NCBI GenBank assembly: GCA_963796225.1
Contig: CAWCLK010000054.1
Coordinates: forward strand, 62,001 to 126,000
DNA length: 64,000 nt
Reading direction: 5' to 3'
Source: CAWCLK01 sp963796225
GTDB lineage: Bacteria; Actinomycetota; Nitriliruptoria; Nitriliruptorales; Nitriliruptoraceae
Shown here piece after piece: positions 55,475 through 63,813 of this stretch; within the stretch, counting starts at the first letter, position 1, and the number at the start of each line of letters is the position of its first letter. The position numbers and the translations under genes were made by a program. The notes below the pieces were generated by a model. It saw nothing but the letters and a program-made list of their open reading frames with translations, was not told the origin of the DNA and did no database searches.

Positions 55475-56649
55475 GCCTGCACCTCGTCCCCGCGCAGCGC
55501 GTCGACCCGGTCGGCCGCACCGACGGCGACCGGCAGCCGGCGGCCCTGCCCGAGGGTGTAGCGGGCCAGCAGCTGCCCGCAGGCCGCGTCGGCGTCCCGC
55601 CCGCGCGTGTCGCGCAGCGTGGCGCTGGCACCGCGGCGGTCGAGCTCGTCCATGAAGCCCCGCACGGCGGCGTCGGTCGGCTGCTTCCACGTCACCCCGG
55701 GCGTGGGGTTCATGGGGATCACGTTCACGTGGGAGCGGGTCCGGCGGGCGATCTGCGCCAGCCGTCCGGCGTCGTCGACGCTGTCGTTGACCCCGCCGAT
55801 CAGGCACCACTCCAGCGACACGCGGCGGTTGGTCGCCGCCCGGTAGTCCTGCATCGCCTGCTCGACCGCGACGATGGGATGCTGGCGGTTGACCGGCACG
55901 AGGTGGTCGCGCAGGGCGTCGTCGGCCGCGTGCAGCGACACCGCCAACGTGACCGGCAGGCCGAGCTCGGCCAGGCGGTGGATCCCCGGCACCAGCCCCA
56001 CGGTCGAGACCGTCAGGTGGCGCGCCGACATGCCGAGCTGCTCGTGGAAGTACCGCAGCGAGGCCAGGGTGACGTCGGTGTTGGCCAGCGGCTCCCCCAT
56101 GCCCATGTAGACCACGTTGGTGACGTGGTCGGGGTGGTCGCCGGGCAGCTCGAACGCCTCGCCGGCCTCGTCGGTGGCCGCCTGCAGCTGGCCCGAGCGC
56201 AGGACCGCGTCGGCCACCACGACCTGGCGCACGACCTCGCCGGTGGTCAGCTGGCGCCGGAACCCGGCCTGGCCCGTGGCGCAGAACGGACAGCCCATCG
56301 CACAGCCGGCCTGGGTCGAGATGCACACCGTCGCCCGGTTCGGGTACAGCATGAGCACGGTCTCGATGGCCTCGCCGTCGCCGTACGCCAGCAGCAGCTT
56401 GTGGGTGTGGCCCCCGTCGGCGACCGTGTGGGCCACCAGCTCGGGGCGGGCCGCGTCGAAGCGGGGCGCGAGCTGTTCGCGCAGCTCGGCCGGCAGGTTG
56501 GTCATCTCGCGGGCGTCGTCCACGCCCCGCGCCAGCCACTCGGCGACCTGGGTGGCGCGGTAGGCCGGCTGGCCGTGCTCGGCCAGGACCTCGGCCAGCT
56601 CGTCGGGCGCGAGGTCGTAGGGGTCCAGGGGGGACGGGTCGGGGCGCAT
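55471..56649 (-). CDS. rlmN: 23S rRNA (adenine-2503-C2)-methyltransferase
   Basis: 392 residues. Radical-SAM cysteines in GCAMGCPFCATG (Cys116, 120, 123), YMGMGEPLAN, TVSTVGLVPGI, SLHAADDALRDHLVPVN and the second catalytic cysteine in DADAACGQL. Methylates A2503 of 23S rRNA and A37 of some tRNAs. Extended C-terminal tail of ~30 residues. Confidence 0.97.
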   Translation of the reverse strand: MRPDPSPLDPYDLAPDELAEVLAEHGQPAYRATQVAEWLARGVDDAREMTNLPAELREQLAPRFDAARPELVAHTVADGGHTHKLLLAYGDGEAIETVLMLYPNRATVCISTQAGCAMGCPFCATGQAGFRRQLTTGEVVRQVVVADAVLRSGQLQAATDEAGEAFELPGDHPDHVTNVVYMGMGEPLANTDVTLASLRYFHEQLGMSARHLTVSTVGLVPGIHRLAELGLPVTLAVSLHAADDALRDHLVPVNRQHPIVAVEQAMQDYRAATNRRVSLEWCLIGGVNDSVDDAGRLAQIARRTRSHVNVIPMNPTPGVTWKQPTDAAVRGFMDELDRRGASATLRDTRGRDADAACGQLLARYTLGQGRRLPVAVGAADRVDALRGDEVQA

Positions 56650-56715
56650 GCAGGCCGCGGGTGTCGGGGACGGGTGGCGTGGCCGCCGAGGGTACGTCCC
56701 GTCCGGCAGGACCGG

Positions 56716-57654
56716 TCAGGTCAGCACGGCGATGGCGAAGAACCCCACGGGCATGGCCATCAGGATCCCGTCGACCCGGTCCAGGATGCCGCCGTGGCCC
56801 GGCAGGATGTTGCCGAAGTCCTTGATGCCGAGGTCGCGCTTGACCATCGACTCGGCCAGGTCCCCCAGCACGCCCGCCAGCACGCACACCACGGCGACCA
56901 CCACGGCCGTCACCGGCGTGAACAGGTCCCCCACCAGCGGTAGCACGATCCCGGCCAGCACCCCCGACACCACGATCCCGCCGAGCAGGCCCTCGACCGA
57001 CTTGTTGGGGCTGACCGTGGGCGCCAGCTTGTGCCGCCCGAAGCGCACGCCGACGGCGTACCCACCGATGTCGCCGAAGATCGCGGCGCCGATCACCGCC
57101 AGCACGGCGATCGCCCCGTCCTCGGGACGGTTGACCAGCAGCACCCCGAACGACCCCAGGAACCCGGTCCAGATCCCCAGCAGCACCGTCATCGTCAGGT
57201 TGCGCACCACGTCACGGCGGTCCGCATCGGCCAGCAGCCACAGCACCGCGCCCAGGAACAGCACCAGCACGCCCGCCGCCTGCCCCGCGTGCTGGGACCG
57301 GTACGCCCCGAAGACGGTCACCAGGCCGCCGATCACCATGGCCGGCACGCCCGTGACCAGGCCGACGCGGCGCAGCTCGGCCGCCGCCTCGATGCACGCG
57401 ATCACGACGAACACCGCCACCACGACGGTGAAGGCCAGCGGGTGCCAGAAGAGCGACCCGAGGAACACCCCCGCCAGGACCACGCCGACGGCGATGGCGA
57501 TCGGCAGGTCCCGCCCGCCGACCATCCGCCGCGAGGGCGCGGGATCGGGAGCCGCCCCGGCGGCGCGGTCACGCGGGGCCGAGCCGGGCGGCGCGGCCTC
57601 GGCGGGGCGGGCCGCCCGGGCGGGGCGGACCTCGTCGGTGGGGTCGGAGCTCAC
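56716..57654 (-). CDS. cdsA: Phosphatidate cytidylyltransferase
   Basis: 312 residues: a ~45-residue Pro/Ala-rich N-terminus, about eight membrane helices, and the family signature DLAESMVKRDLGIKDFGNIL followed by PGHGGILDRVD. Makes CDP-diacylglycerol for phospholipids. Directly downstream of frr (3 bp gap). Confidence 0.96.
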   Translation of the reverse strand: MSSDPTDEVRPARAARPAEAAPPGSAPRDRAAGAAPDPAPSRRMVGGRDLPIAIAVGVVLAGVFLGSLFWHPLAFTVVVAVFVVIACIEAAAELRRVGLVTGVPAMVIGGLVTVFGAYRSQHAGQAAGVLVLFLGAVLWLLADADRRDVVRNLTMTVLLGIWTGFLGSFGVLLVNRPEDGAIAVLAVIGAAIFGDIGGYAVGVRFGRHKLAPTVSPNKSVEGLLGGIVVSGVLAGIVLPLVGDLFTPVTAVVVAVVCVLAGVLGDLAESMVKRDLGIKDFGNILPGHGGILDRVDGILMAMPVGFFAIAVLT

Positions 57655-57657
57655 GGG

Positions 57658-58215
57658 TCAGACCTCGAGCAGCTCCTCCTCCTTGTGCTCGAGCAGGCTG
57701 TCGACCTTCGCCACGTGCTTGGCGGTGACCTCCTCGAGCTTCTTGGTGGCGCGCTGGTGGTCGTCGGCCCCGACCTCGCCCTCGTCCTCGAGCTCCTGCA
57801 TGTCGTCACGGGCGCTGCGGCGGATGTTGCGGATCGCGATGCGGCCGTCCTCGGCCGCCTGCTTGGCCAGCTTGATGTAGTCGCGCCGCCGCTCCTCGGT
57901 CAGCTCGGGGAACACGCACCGGATGATCGCCCCGTCGGTCGACGGGTTCAGCCCCAGGTCGGAGTCCCGGATGGCCTTCTCGATGTCGTTGACCGACCCG
58001 CGGTCGAACGGGTTCACGATCAGGATCCGGGGTTCCGGCACCGAGAAGTTGGCCAGCTGCTGCAACGGGGTCTGCACGCCGTAGTAGTCGACGGTCAGCT
58101 TGGTCAGGATCTGCGGGTTGGCCCGCCCGGTCCGGATCCCGGCGAACTCCTCGCTGACCTTGGACACCGCCTGGTCCATCCGGTGGGAGGCGTCGGCAAT
58201 GATCTCGTCGAGCAT
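57658..58215 (-). CDS. frr: Ribosome recycling factor
   Basis: 185 residues, normal length: FAGIRTGRANPQILTKLTVD, YGVQTPLQQLANFSVPEPRI, NPSTDGAIIRCVFPELTEER, IAIRNIRRSARDD. Releases ribosomes after termination with EF-G. Confidence 0.98.
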   Translation of the reverse strand: MLDEIIADASHRMDQAVSKVSEEFAGIRTGRANPQILTKLTVDYYGVQTPLQQLANFSVPEPRILIVNPFDRGSVNDIEKAIRDSDLGLNPSTDGAIIRCVFPELTEERRRDYIKLAKQAAEDGRIAIRNIRRSARDDMQELEDEGEVGADDHQRATKKLEEVTAKHVAKVDSLLEHKEEELLEV

Positions 58216-58254
58216 GGTGGTCCTTGCACGTGCGTGACGGTCGGGTGTGGCCGG

Positions 58255-58992
58255 TCAGGCCGCGGCGGCCAGGGTGACCAGGGTGCCCACGGCCTGGCCG
58301 TTGACGACCCTGCGGATGTTGCCGGGCTTGAGCAGCTCGAACACGATGATGGGCAGGTTGTTGTCCATGCACAGGCTGATCGCCGTCGCGTCCATGACCT
58401 TCAGGCCCTGGTTCAGCACCGACAGGAAGTCGATGTGGTCGTAGCGGGACGCGTTCGGGTTCTCCCGCGGGTCGCTGTCGTACACGCCGTCGACCTGGGT
58501 CGCCTTGATGATCGCCTCGGCATCGATCTCGAGGGCCCGCTGCGCCGCCGTCGTGTCGGTCGTGAAGTACGGGGCGCCGAGCCCGGCCGCGAAGATCACC
58601 GCGCGGCCCTTCTCGAGGTGGCGGATCGCACGCCGGCGGATGTAGGGCTCGGCGAGCTCCTGCATCGACACCGCCGTCTGCACGCGGCTCTCGACCCCCG
58701 CCCGCTCGATCGCGTCCTGCAGGGCCAACGCGTTGATCACCGTGCCCAGCATCCCCATGTGGTCGGCCGTGGAGCGGTCCATGCCCTGCTGGGCGAACGC
58801 CGCGCCCCGCACCATGTTGCCGCCCCCCACCACGATGCCGACCTCGGTCCCGTCCGAGGTCATCAGCTCGGCGATCTCGCCCGCGACCTGGTTCACGATG
58901 TCCGGGTCGATCCCGCTGCCGACCCCCGGTTCGGCGAACGCCTCACCGGACAGCTTCAGCAGCACACGACGAAACGGGGTCCGGTCCGTCAC
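58255..58992 (-). CDS. pyrH: UMP kinase
   Basis: 245 residues from GTG 58992 (AGGAG 9 nt upstream). RRVLLKLSGEAFAE, VGGGNMVRG, DHMGMLGTVINALALQDA and DGVYDSDPRENPNA are the UMP kinase landmarks. Phosphorylates UMP; usually GTP-activated. Upstream of frr. Confidence 0.97.
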   Translation of the reverse strand: MTDRTPFRRVLLKLSGEAFAEPGVGSGIDPDIVNQVAGEIAELMTSDGTEVGIVVGGGNMVRGAAFAQQGMDRSTADHMGMLGTVINALALQDAIERAGVESRVQTAVSMQELAEPYIRRRAIRHLEKGRAVIFAAGLGAPYFTTDTTAAQRALEIDAEAIIKATQVDGVYDSDPRENPNASRYDHIDFLSVLNQGLKVMDATAISLCMDNNLPIIVFELLKPGNIRRVVNGQAVGTLVTLAAAA

Positions 58993-59187
58993 GGGGCCTG
59001 CTCCTCGCGTGGTCGTGCGTCTCTCCCCCCGGAGCCTAGCCGCCACCCCGACCCGCCCACCGCGCGAGATCGGCGCCCCGCCCGTCCGCCCAGCGCACGT
59101 TGGACGATGGGCTGCAACCCGACGTGCACCCCCTGCGTCGTATGGGGTGCACAGACGCACCCGACGCTCGTCGTCGGGGCACGGGAA

Positions 59188-59221
59188 GAGGCCGGCGCAG
59201 GTGGGGACCCGCGCCGGCCTC
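59188..59221. terminator. Strong hairpin in the tsf-pyrH gap
   Basis: GAGGCCGGCGC, 12-nt loop, GCGCCGGCCTC: perfect 11-bp stem. On the minus strand it is followed by TTCCCG. It may end a short transcript or lie in the leader of pyrH. Confidence 0.6.
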
Positions 59222-59422
59222 GTCTGTACTGATCGATGCTCGGGCGGCAGCCGGTCGCCGTGGCCCATCGGAACTCCGCCTAGCGGCCGGTCGCCCTCGA
59301 CAGCTTCCGGTGTCGGCACACCGGCAGTCGTCAGGCCCCGGCGGCGGTGGGCCCTCGGCGAGGCTCGGGGAGGTTCGCGGGTGCTCACATGTGACGCGGC
59401 CGTCGGCACCCTTCACGCGACA

Positions 59423-59442
59423 GGCCCGGCGAGTGCCGGGCC
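59423..59442 (-). terminator. Terminator of rpsB-tsf
   Basis: GGCCCGGC, loop GAGT, GCCGGGCC: perfect 8-bp stem 23 nt past the tsf stop codon. Confidence 0.8.
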
Positions 59443-59465
59443 CCGTCGCGGTGCGTGGGTCGAGG

Positions 59466-60074
59466 TCAGACCTCGAAGCGAGCGAAGCGACCGACCTCGA
59501 TCTTCTCGCCCAGGATGCCCTGGACCTCGGAGATCAGCTGGGCGATGGTCTTGGAGTCGTCCATGACGAAGGGCTGGTTCAGCAGGACCCAGTCCTCGTA
59601 GAGCTTCTTGACCTTGCCCTCGAGGATCTTCTCGACGATGTTCTCGGGCTTGCCCTGCTCGAGCGCTTCCTTGCGGGCGAAGTCCTTCTCCTTGTCGAGC
59701 AGCGCCTGGTCGACCTGGTCCTCGGTGACCACCAGCGGCTTGGCCGCCGCGATGTGCATCGAGATCTGGCGGGCCAGCTCCTGGAACTTCTCGTTCTTGC
59801 CGACGAAGTCGGTCTCGCAGTTGAGCTGCAGCAGCACACCCTGCTTGGCCGGCTGGCCCGGGGTCGGGGCGTGCAGGTAGCTGTAGACGATGCCCTCGGA
59901 GGCGGTGCGCTCGCCGGCGCGGGCGTCCATCTTGGCCCCGGTGCGCTCGCGCACCAGGTCCGCGGCCTTCTGCAGGTCGCCGTCGGCGTCGTCGAGGGCC
60001 TTCTTGCAGGCCATCATCGGGGCGTCGGTGAGCTCGCGGAGCTTCTTGACGTCAGCAGCGGTGACGTTGCTCAT
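59466..60074 (-). CDS. tsf: Elongation factor Ts
   Basis: 202 residues from ATG 60074 (GGAGGG upstream). LRELTDAPMMACKKALDDAD, QLNCETDFVGKNEKFQELA, and a short C-terminal domain, so this is the compact single-lobe type. Nucleotide exchange factor for EF-Tu. 88 bp after rpsB. Confidence 0.97.
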   Translation of the reverse strand: MSNVTAADVKKLRELTDAPMMACKKALDDADGDLQKAADLVRERTGAKMDARAGERTASEGIVYSYLHAPTPGQPAKQGVLLQLNCETDFVGKNEKFQELARQISMHIAAAKPLVVTEDQVDQALLDKEKDFARKEALEQGKPENIVEKILEGKVKKLYEDWVLLNQPFVMDDSKTIAQLISEVQGILGEKIEVGRFARFEV

Positions 60075-60162
60075 GATCCCTCCGGGTGGGGATGGTCGGT
60101 GGTGGGGTGAGAAGGGTCGGGGCGCGGGAGTGCCCGCGCCCCGCCGTGGTGTGTCGCCGGGG

Positions 60163-61146
60163 TCAGCTCTCGCTGGACTCGTCGGCCTCGGACTCGGCCG
60201 CCTCGGACTCGGCCGGCGGCACGGGAGCCGCCTCGGGCGAAGCCTCGGTGGCGTCCGGGGCGACCTCGGGCTCGGGCGCCGCGTCGGCTCCTGCCGCCGC
60301 GTCGGCTTCTCCGCCGGCACGGGAGGCCTGCTCGGCCGCCTGCTGGCGCTCGAGCTCGATCTCCCACTCGGCCTTGGGCTCGGAGGCGTCCAGGCCACTG
60401 CCCTGCGACGCGGCGGCCTGCATGGCCTGCACACGCAGCTCCTCGTCCGGCGAGCGCGAGGCCCGCAGCAGCAGGCCGTCGGCGCAGGCGTCACCGATGA
60501 TGCGGGTCAGCAGCGCGGACGAGCGGATGGCGTCGTCGTTGCCCGGGATCGGGTACTGGACCATGTCGGGGTCGCAGTTGGTGTCGAGGATGCCGATGAC
60601 CGGGATCTTGAGGCGGTTGGCTTCCTTGACCGCGATCTCCTCGATGACGGTGTCGACGACGTAGACGGCGTCGGGCACCTTGGACATCTCGCGGATGCCG
60701 CCCAGGTAGGTCTGCAGCTTGTCGTGCTCGCGGTTGAGCTGCAGGACCTCCTTCTTGGGCAGCAGCTCGAAGGTGCCGGAGGCCTCCATGGCCTCGAGCT
60801 CCTTGAGGCGGTTGATGCGACCCTTGATGGTCTGGAAGTTGGTGAGCATCCCGCCCATCCACCGCTCGGTCACGTAGGGCATGCCGACGCGGTTGGCCTG
60901 GTACTCGATGACCTCGCCGGCCTGCTTCTTGGTGCCGATGAACATGACGGTGCCGCCGCGGGCGACCAGGTCACGGGTGTAGGAGTACGCCTTCTCGATG
61001 TAGCCGACGGTCTGTCGGATGTCGATGACGTAGATGCCGTTGCGCTCGCCGTAGATGAAGCGGCGCATCTTGGGGTTCCAGCGACGGGTCTGGTGCCCGA
61101 AGTGGACGCCGGCCTCGAGGAGCTGGCGCATGGTGACGACGGCCAT
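60163..61146 (-). CDS. rpsB: 30S ribosomal protein S2 with acidic C-terminal extension
   Basis: 327 residues. LLEAGVHFGHQTRRWNPKMR, IDIRQTVGYIEKAYS, ERWMGGMLTNFQTIK and GIVDTN-like GILDTNCDPDMVQYPIPGND identify S2. About 70 residues after the globular domain are Ala/Glu/Pro-rich (SRAGGEADAAAGADAAPEPE, ending ESEADESSES). Confidence 0.97.
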   Translation of the reverse strand: MAVVTMRQLLEAGVHFGHQTRRWNPKMRRFIYGERNGIYVIDIRQTVGYIEKAYSYTRDLVARGGTVMFIGTKKQAGEVIEYQANRVGMPYVTERWMGGMLTNFQTIKGRINRLKELEAMEASGTFELLPKKEVLQLNREHDKLQTYLGGIREMSKVPDAVYVVDTVIEEIAVKEANRLKIPVIGILDTNCDPDMVQYPIPGNDDAIRSSALLTRIIGDACADGLLLRASRSPDEELRVQAMQAAASQGSGLDASEPKAEWEIELERQQAAEQASRAGGEADAAAGADAAPEPEVAPDATEASPEAAPVPPAESEAAESEADESSES

Positions 61147-61278
61147 GGGTGGATCCTTGGTTGTGGTTTTGGGCCTCCGCCGGCGTCATCCGGATGGCGA
61201 CCGACCCTCGGGCTCGCAGTCGCGAGGTCCCGGGGCACCGAGGTCGTCCGTCGGCACGGCGTGTGGAGTGTCGGACGT

Positions 61279-61318
61279 CTCGCACGGGGCAGTCTCGTGG
61301 CGAGACCGGGCGTGCGAG
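61279..61318 (-). promoter_or_regulatory. Nested stem-loop in the rpsB leader
   Basis: Outer arms CTCGCACG and CGTGCGAG (8 bp) enclose inner arms GTCTCG and CGAGAC (6 bp, 3-nt loop). It lies ~133 nt upstream of the rpsB start on the transcribed side. A role in S2 autoregulation is possible but unproven; it could also belong to the end of the upstream transcript. Confidence 0.5.
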
Positions 61319-61341
61319 CGGCCCGCCGGTACAGCGGGCCG
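61319..61341 (-). terminator. Hairpin after the M23/lipase gene
   Basis: CGGCCCGC, 7-nt loop, GCGGGCCG: 8-bp stem, 52 nt past the stop of the 61393-62856 gene and before the rpsB leader hairpin. Confidence 0.65.
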
Positions 61342-61392
61342 TGAACCGGAGGGTACCCGTCCCGGTCGGGGTCCGTCCACCGCCGGGGGACG

Positions 61393-62856
61393 TCAGGGGA
61401 ACAGGAACTGGTCCAGCCCCGCGATGCCGGCCGCCAGGCCGTACTCGACGGCGGCGACCATGCTGGCCCCGACGTCGGCCGCCGCGTCGGTCGCCAGCCC
61501 ACCGAGGCCCCCACCCGGCAGCGGCTCGCCCGACAGCTGGGCCAGGAGCAGCTGCTCGGTGCGCGGGTCCTGGGTGACCAGGCTGTGGGCGTCGAGCAGG
61601 TCGGGTTCCAGCACCGAGCGGTGCGGGGCGGCGGGCAGCTCCGAGCGCGGTTCGTTGACGACCGGGTCCAGGGCACTGCCCACCGTCAGCACGTCGGTTC
61701 CGGTGGCCAGCGGGCTGGACCAGGGGTCGTCGAGGTACCGCTGCCAGGCGGTTCGGACCGCGTCGACCACCGGCGAGGTGGTGCGCAGGTCGTCGAGCAC
61801 GGGCATGCGGTCGTGCATGACGGGCCCCTCGGCGCCGGGCGGCGTCAGGCGATGGGCCTCGACGAGGTCGAACAGCGCCTGCCCGATGGGTCCGTCCCGG
61901 GCAAGGGCCACCGCGTTCGCGCTGTCCGTGCCTCCCAGCGGCGACGCGACGGTGACCACGTTGCCGATGGGTGGGAGCGTCGGGTCAGCGGGGTCGTGCA
62001 GCACCAGCAGGTAGTACATCCCGACCAGTCCCCCGAGGCTGTGCCCGAGCAGGTCCACCGCCTGGCCGGGGTGCGCCGCGGCGTGGGCCCGCAGCTGCTC
62101 GCGCAGTGCCAGCGCCATGTCGTGCACGTTGCCCCAGGTGGCCTCGTGGTCGTAGGGCACGGGCTGGCCGTCGGCGTCGACCCCGAGGTAGCTGAACTGC
62201 TCCCAGGCGTCCGGCCCGTAGCCCAGCGCGTCGAGCCGGAAGGGCACCTCCCCGGTGGCGCTGGTCAGGCCCGACAGCACCACCAGGTGGTTGGGCGACG
62301 GTGGGGTGCCCTCGACCAGCACGAGGCGTCGGTCCGGGCGCACCGGGGCGTCGGCGCGGACCTCGCCCGCGCCCACGAGCGTGGCGACCATGTCCGGCGC
62401 ACCGGCGACCAGCCCAGCGGGGTCGACGTAGCGGCCCTCGCGCCGCGCCCCGACGTGCACCCGCCCCGACTGCCCGTGTGCGTCGCCCCGTGCCCTCCCG
62501 ATGACGTCGGCCCGGGTCACGGCCGCGCCGAAGGGGGTCCCGGCTGGTACCTGCAGGGGTCCGTAGGAGGTCGTCACCCCGTCCGGGTGCAGGACGCTGG
62601 TCCAGGCGTCGCCGGCGACCTGTCCGCTCCAGACCACGACCCCGTCGGCCATCGGGTGGATCGGGGTCCCGGCGTCGGCGGGCAGGTCCACACCGCGGTG
62701 CCCGGCGGCGTACCCACCCTCCCGCAGGTCGAACGGCGCGATCGGGGCGCCCGGCACGGGCCAGTCGTAGTCGAGCTCGCCCGCGTGGGCCGGCACCGGC
62801 ACCGCCAGCACGGACCAGCACGCCACGACCACCACGAGCAGCGCCGTCCGCACCAT
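61393..62856 (-). CDS. Secreted fusion of degenerate M23 (LytM) domain and alpha/beta-hydrolase
   Basis: 487 residues from ATG 62856 (GGAGG just upstream). Signal peptide (VRTALLVVVVACWSVLAVPV, cleavage near AHA-G). Residues ~30-150 are an M23/LytM fold: GHRGVDLPA (His53, Asp57) and GTPIHPMADGVVVWSGQV. The HxH zinc motif reads RVHVGAR (Arg132 for the first His), so the peptidase is probably inactive. From ~178 an alpha/beta-hydrolase/lipase follows with LLGHSLGGLVGM (Ser273) and VTVASPLGGTDSA. An M23 gene next to rpsB is common in Actinobacteria; the lipase fusion is not. It may tether an esterase to the cell wall, which is inference. Confidence 0.8.
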   Translation of the reverse strand: MVRTALLVVVVACWSVLAVPVPAHAGELDYDWPVPGAPIAPFDLREGGYAAGHRGVDLPADAGTPIHPMADGVVVWSGQVAGDAWTSVLHPDGVTTSYGPLQVPAGTPFGAAVTRADVIGRARGDAHGQSGRVHVGARREGRYVDPAGLVAGAPDMVATLVGAGEVRADAPVRPDRRLVLVEGTPPSPNHLVVLSGLTSATGEVPFRLDALGYGPDAWEQFSYLGVDADGQPVPYDHEATWGNVHDMALALREQLRAHAAAHPGQAVDLLGHSLGGLVGMYYLLVLHDPADPTLPPIGNVVTVASPLGGTDSANAVALARDGPIGQALFDLVEAHRLTPPGAEGPVMHDRMPVLDDLRTTSPVVDAVRTAWQRYLDDPWSSPLATGTDVLTVGSALDPVVNEPRSELPAAPHRSVLEPDLLDAHSLVTQDPRTEQLLLAQLSGEPLPGGGLGGLATDAAADVGASMVAAVEYGLAAGIAGLDQFLFP

Positions 62857-62961
62857 CGCCTCCTGCCCGGTCGGGCCCGGACGGCACCGACCGACCACGA
62901 CGCTACGAGCCCGGCCGTGGCGTCCGACCGGCGGATCCGCGCGCTGTGGACGAGCGGGCGG

Positions 62962-63723
62962 CTACCCGGCGATGCGCTCCTGGAGCTTGGTGCGCAGCCG
63001 GAAGACGGCCTTGGTGTGGATCTGGCAGATGCGCGATTCGGTCACGCCGAGGATCCCGCCGATCTGCGCCAGCGTCATGCCCTCGAAGTAGTACAGGCCG
63101 AGGACGGTCTGTTCACGCTCGGACAGGCGGGTGATGGCGTCGCGCAGCAGGCGGCGCATCTCGACGTCGTCGACGTGCTCCTCCGGGGAGACCATCGAGT
63201 CGTCGGTGATGGTGTCCTTGAGGGTGACCTTCTCGCCGTCGCCGACGTCGAAGGCGTCGTCGAGGGCCGCGATGGAGGTCATCGACACCGACGAGAGCAT
63301 GTCGTCGAGCTCCTCGCCCGACACGCCGAGCTCCTCGGCGAGCTCCTCGTCGGTCGGCGCCCGGTGCAGCCGGTGCTCGAGCCGCTGCATGGCCTGCTCG
63401 ATCTTGCGGGCCTTGCTGCGCACCGAGCGTGGGACCCAGTCGATCGAGCGCAGCTCGTCGAGGATGGCGCCCCGGATCCGCGTGATCGCGTAGGTCTCGA
63501 ACTTGAAGCCCTTGTCGATGTCGAACTTCTCGATGGCGTCCATGAGCCCGAAGATGCCGTAGGACACGAGGTCGGCGTGCTCGACGTTGGAGGGCATGCC
63601 GACGCCGACACGACCCGCGACGTACTTGACCAGCGGCGAGTAGTGCAGGATCAGCTGCTCGCGTACCCCGGGGTCACCGGTCGCGCGGTACCGCTCCCAG
63701 AGCTCCCGCAGGTCCGGCTCCAC
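62962..63723 (-). CDS. whiG: RNA polymerase sigma factor, WhiG/FliA type
   Basis: 253 residues from GTG 63723, chosen because GGAGG lies 5 nt upstream; GTG 63729 is also in frame. Sigma-70 family group 3: region 2 (HADLVSYGIFGLMDAIEKFD, FKFETYAITRIRGAILDELR), region 3 (RAPTDEELAEELGVS) and region 4 (LGVTESRICQIHTKAVFRL). Orthologues control motility or sporulation genes; no flagellar gene is in the window. It sits between dprA and the M23 gene, the WhiG location of Streptomyces. Confidence 0.93.
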   Translation of the reverse strand: MEPDLRELWERYRATGDPGVREQLILHYSPLVKYVAGRVGVGMPSNVEHADLVSYGIFGLMDAIEKFDIDKGFKFETYAITRIRGAILDELRSIDWVPRSVRSKARKIEQAMQRLEHRLHRAPTDEELAEELGVSGEELDDMLSSVSMTSIAALDDAFDVGDGEKVTLKDTITDDSMVSPEEHVDDVEMRRLLRDAITRLSEREQTVLGLYYFEGMTLAQIGGILGVTESRICQIHTKAVFRLRTKLQERIAG

Positions 63724-63813
63724 TGGCACCTCCCCTTCGCGCTCGCATCGGCGACACCAGCCGGAGCCTAACGCCCCGACCCGCCGGTTGACCGCGCAAC
63801 CGGCGCCGGAGGC

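Larger units (their letters stand above)
58993..59465 (-). other. 473-bp gap between tsf and pyrH without a supported gene
   Basis: Open frames here have no protein-like pattern. It contains the tsf terminator (59423-59442) and a long GC hairpin (59188-59221), leaving ~200 nt between the two hairpins, which could hold a promoter and a small RNA. No tRNA or riboswitch consensus was recognised. Confidence 0.5.

Noticed and set aside
59036..59409. Possible protein in the tsf-pyrH gap on the minus strand
   Set aside because: Frames are rich in Arg, Pro and Gly with no motif or ribosome-binding site, and are crossed by the two hairpins.
59225..59420. Known riboswitch or SRP/RNase P RNA in the tsf-pyrH gap
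   Set aside because: I compared by eye with cobalamin, c-di-GMP, glycine, ydaO and guanidine consensus elements and small SRP RNA and saw no diagnostic core; left as unknown.
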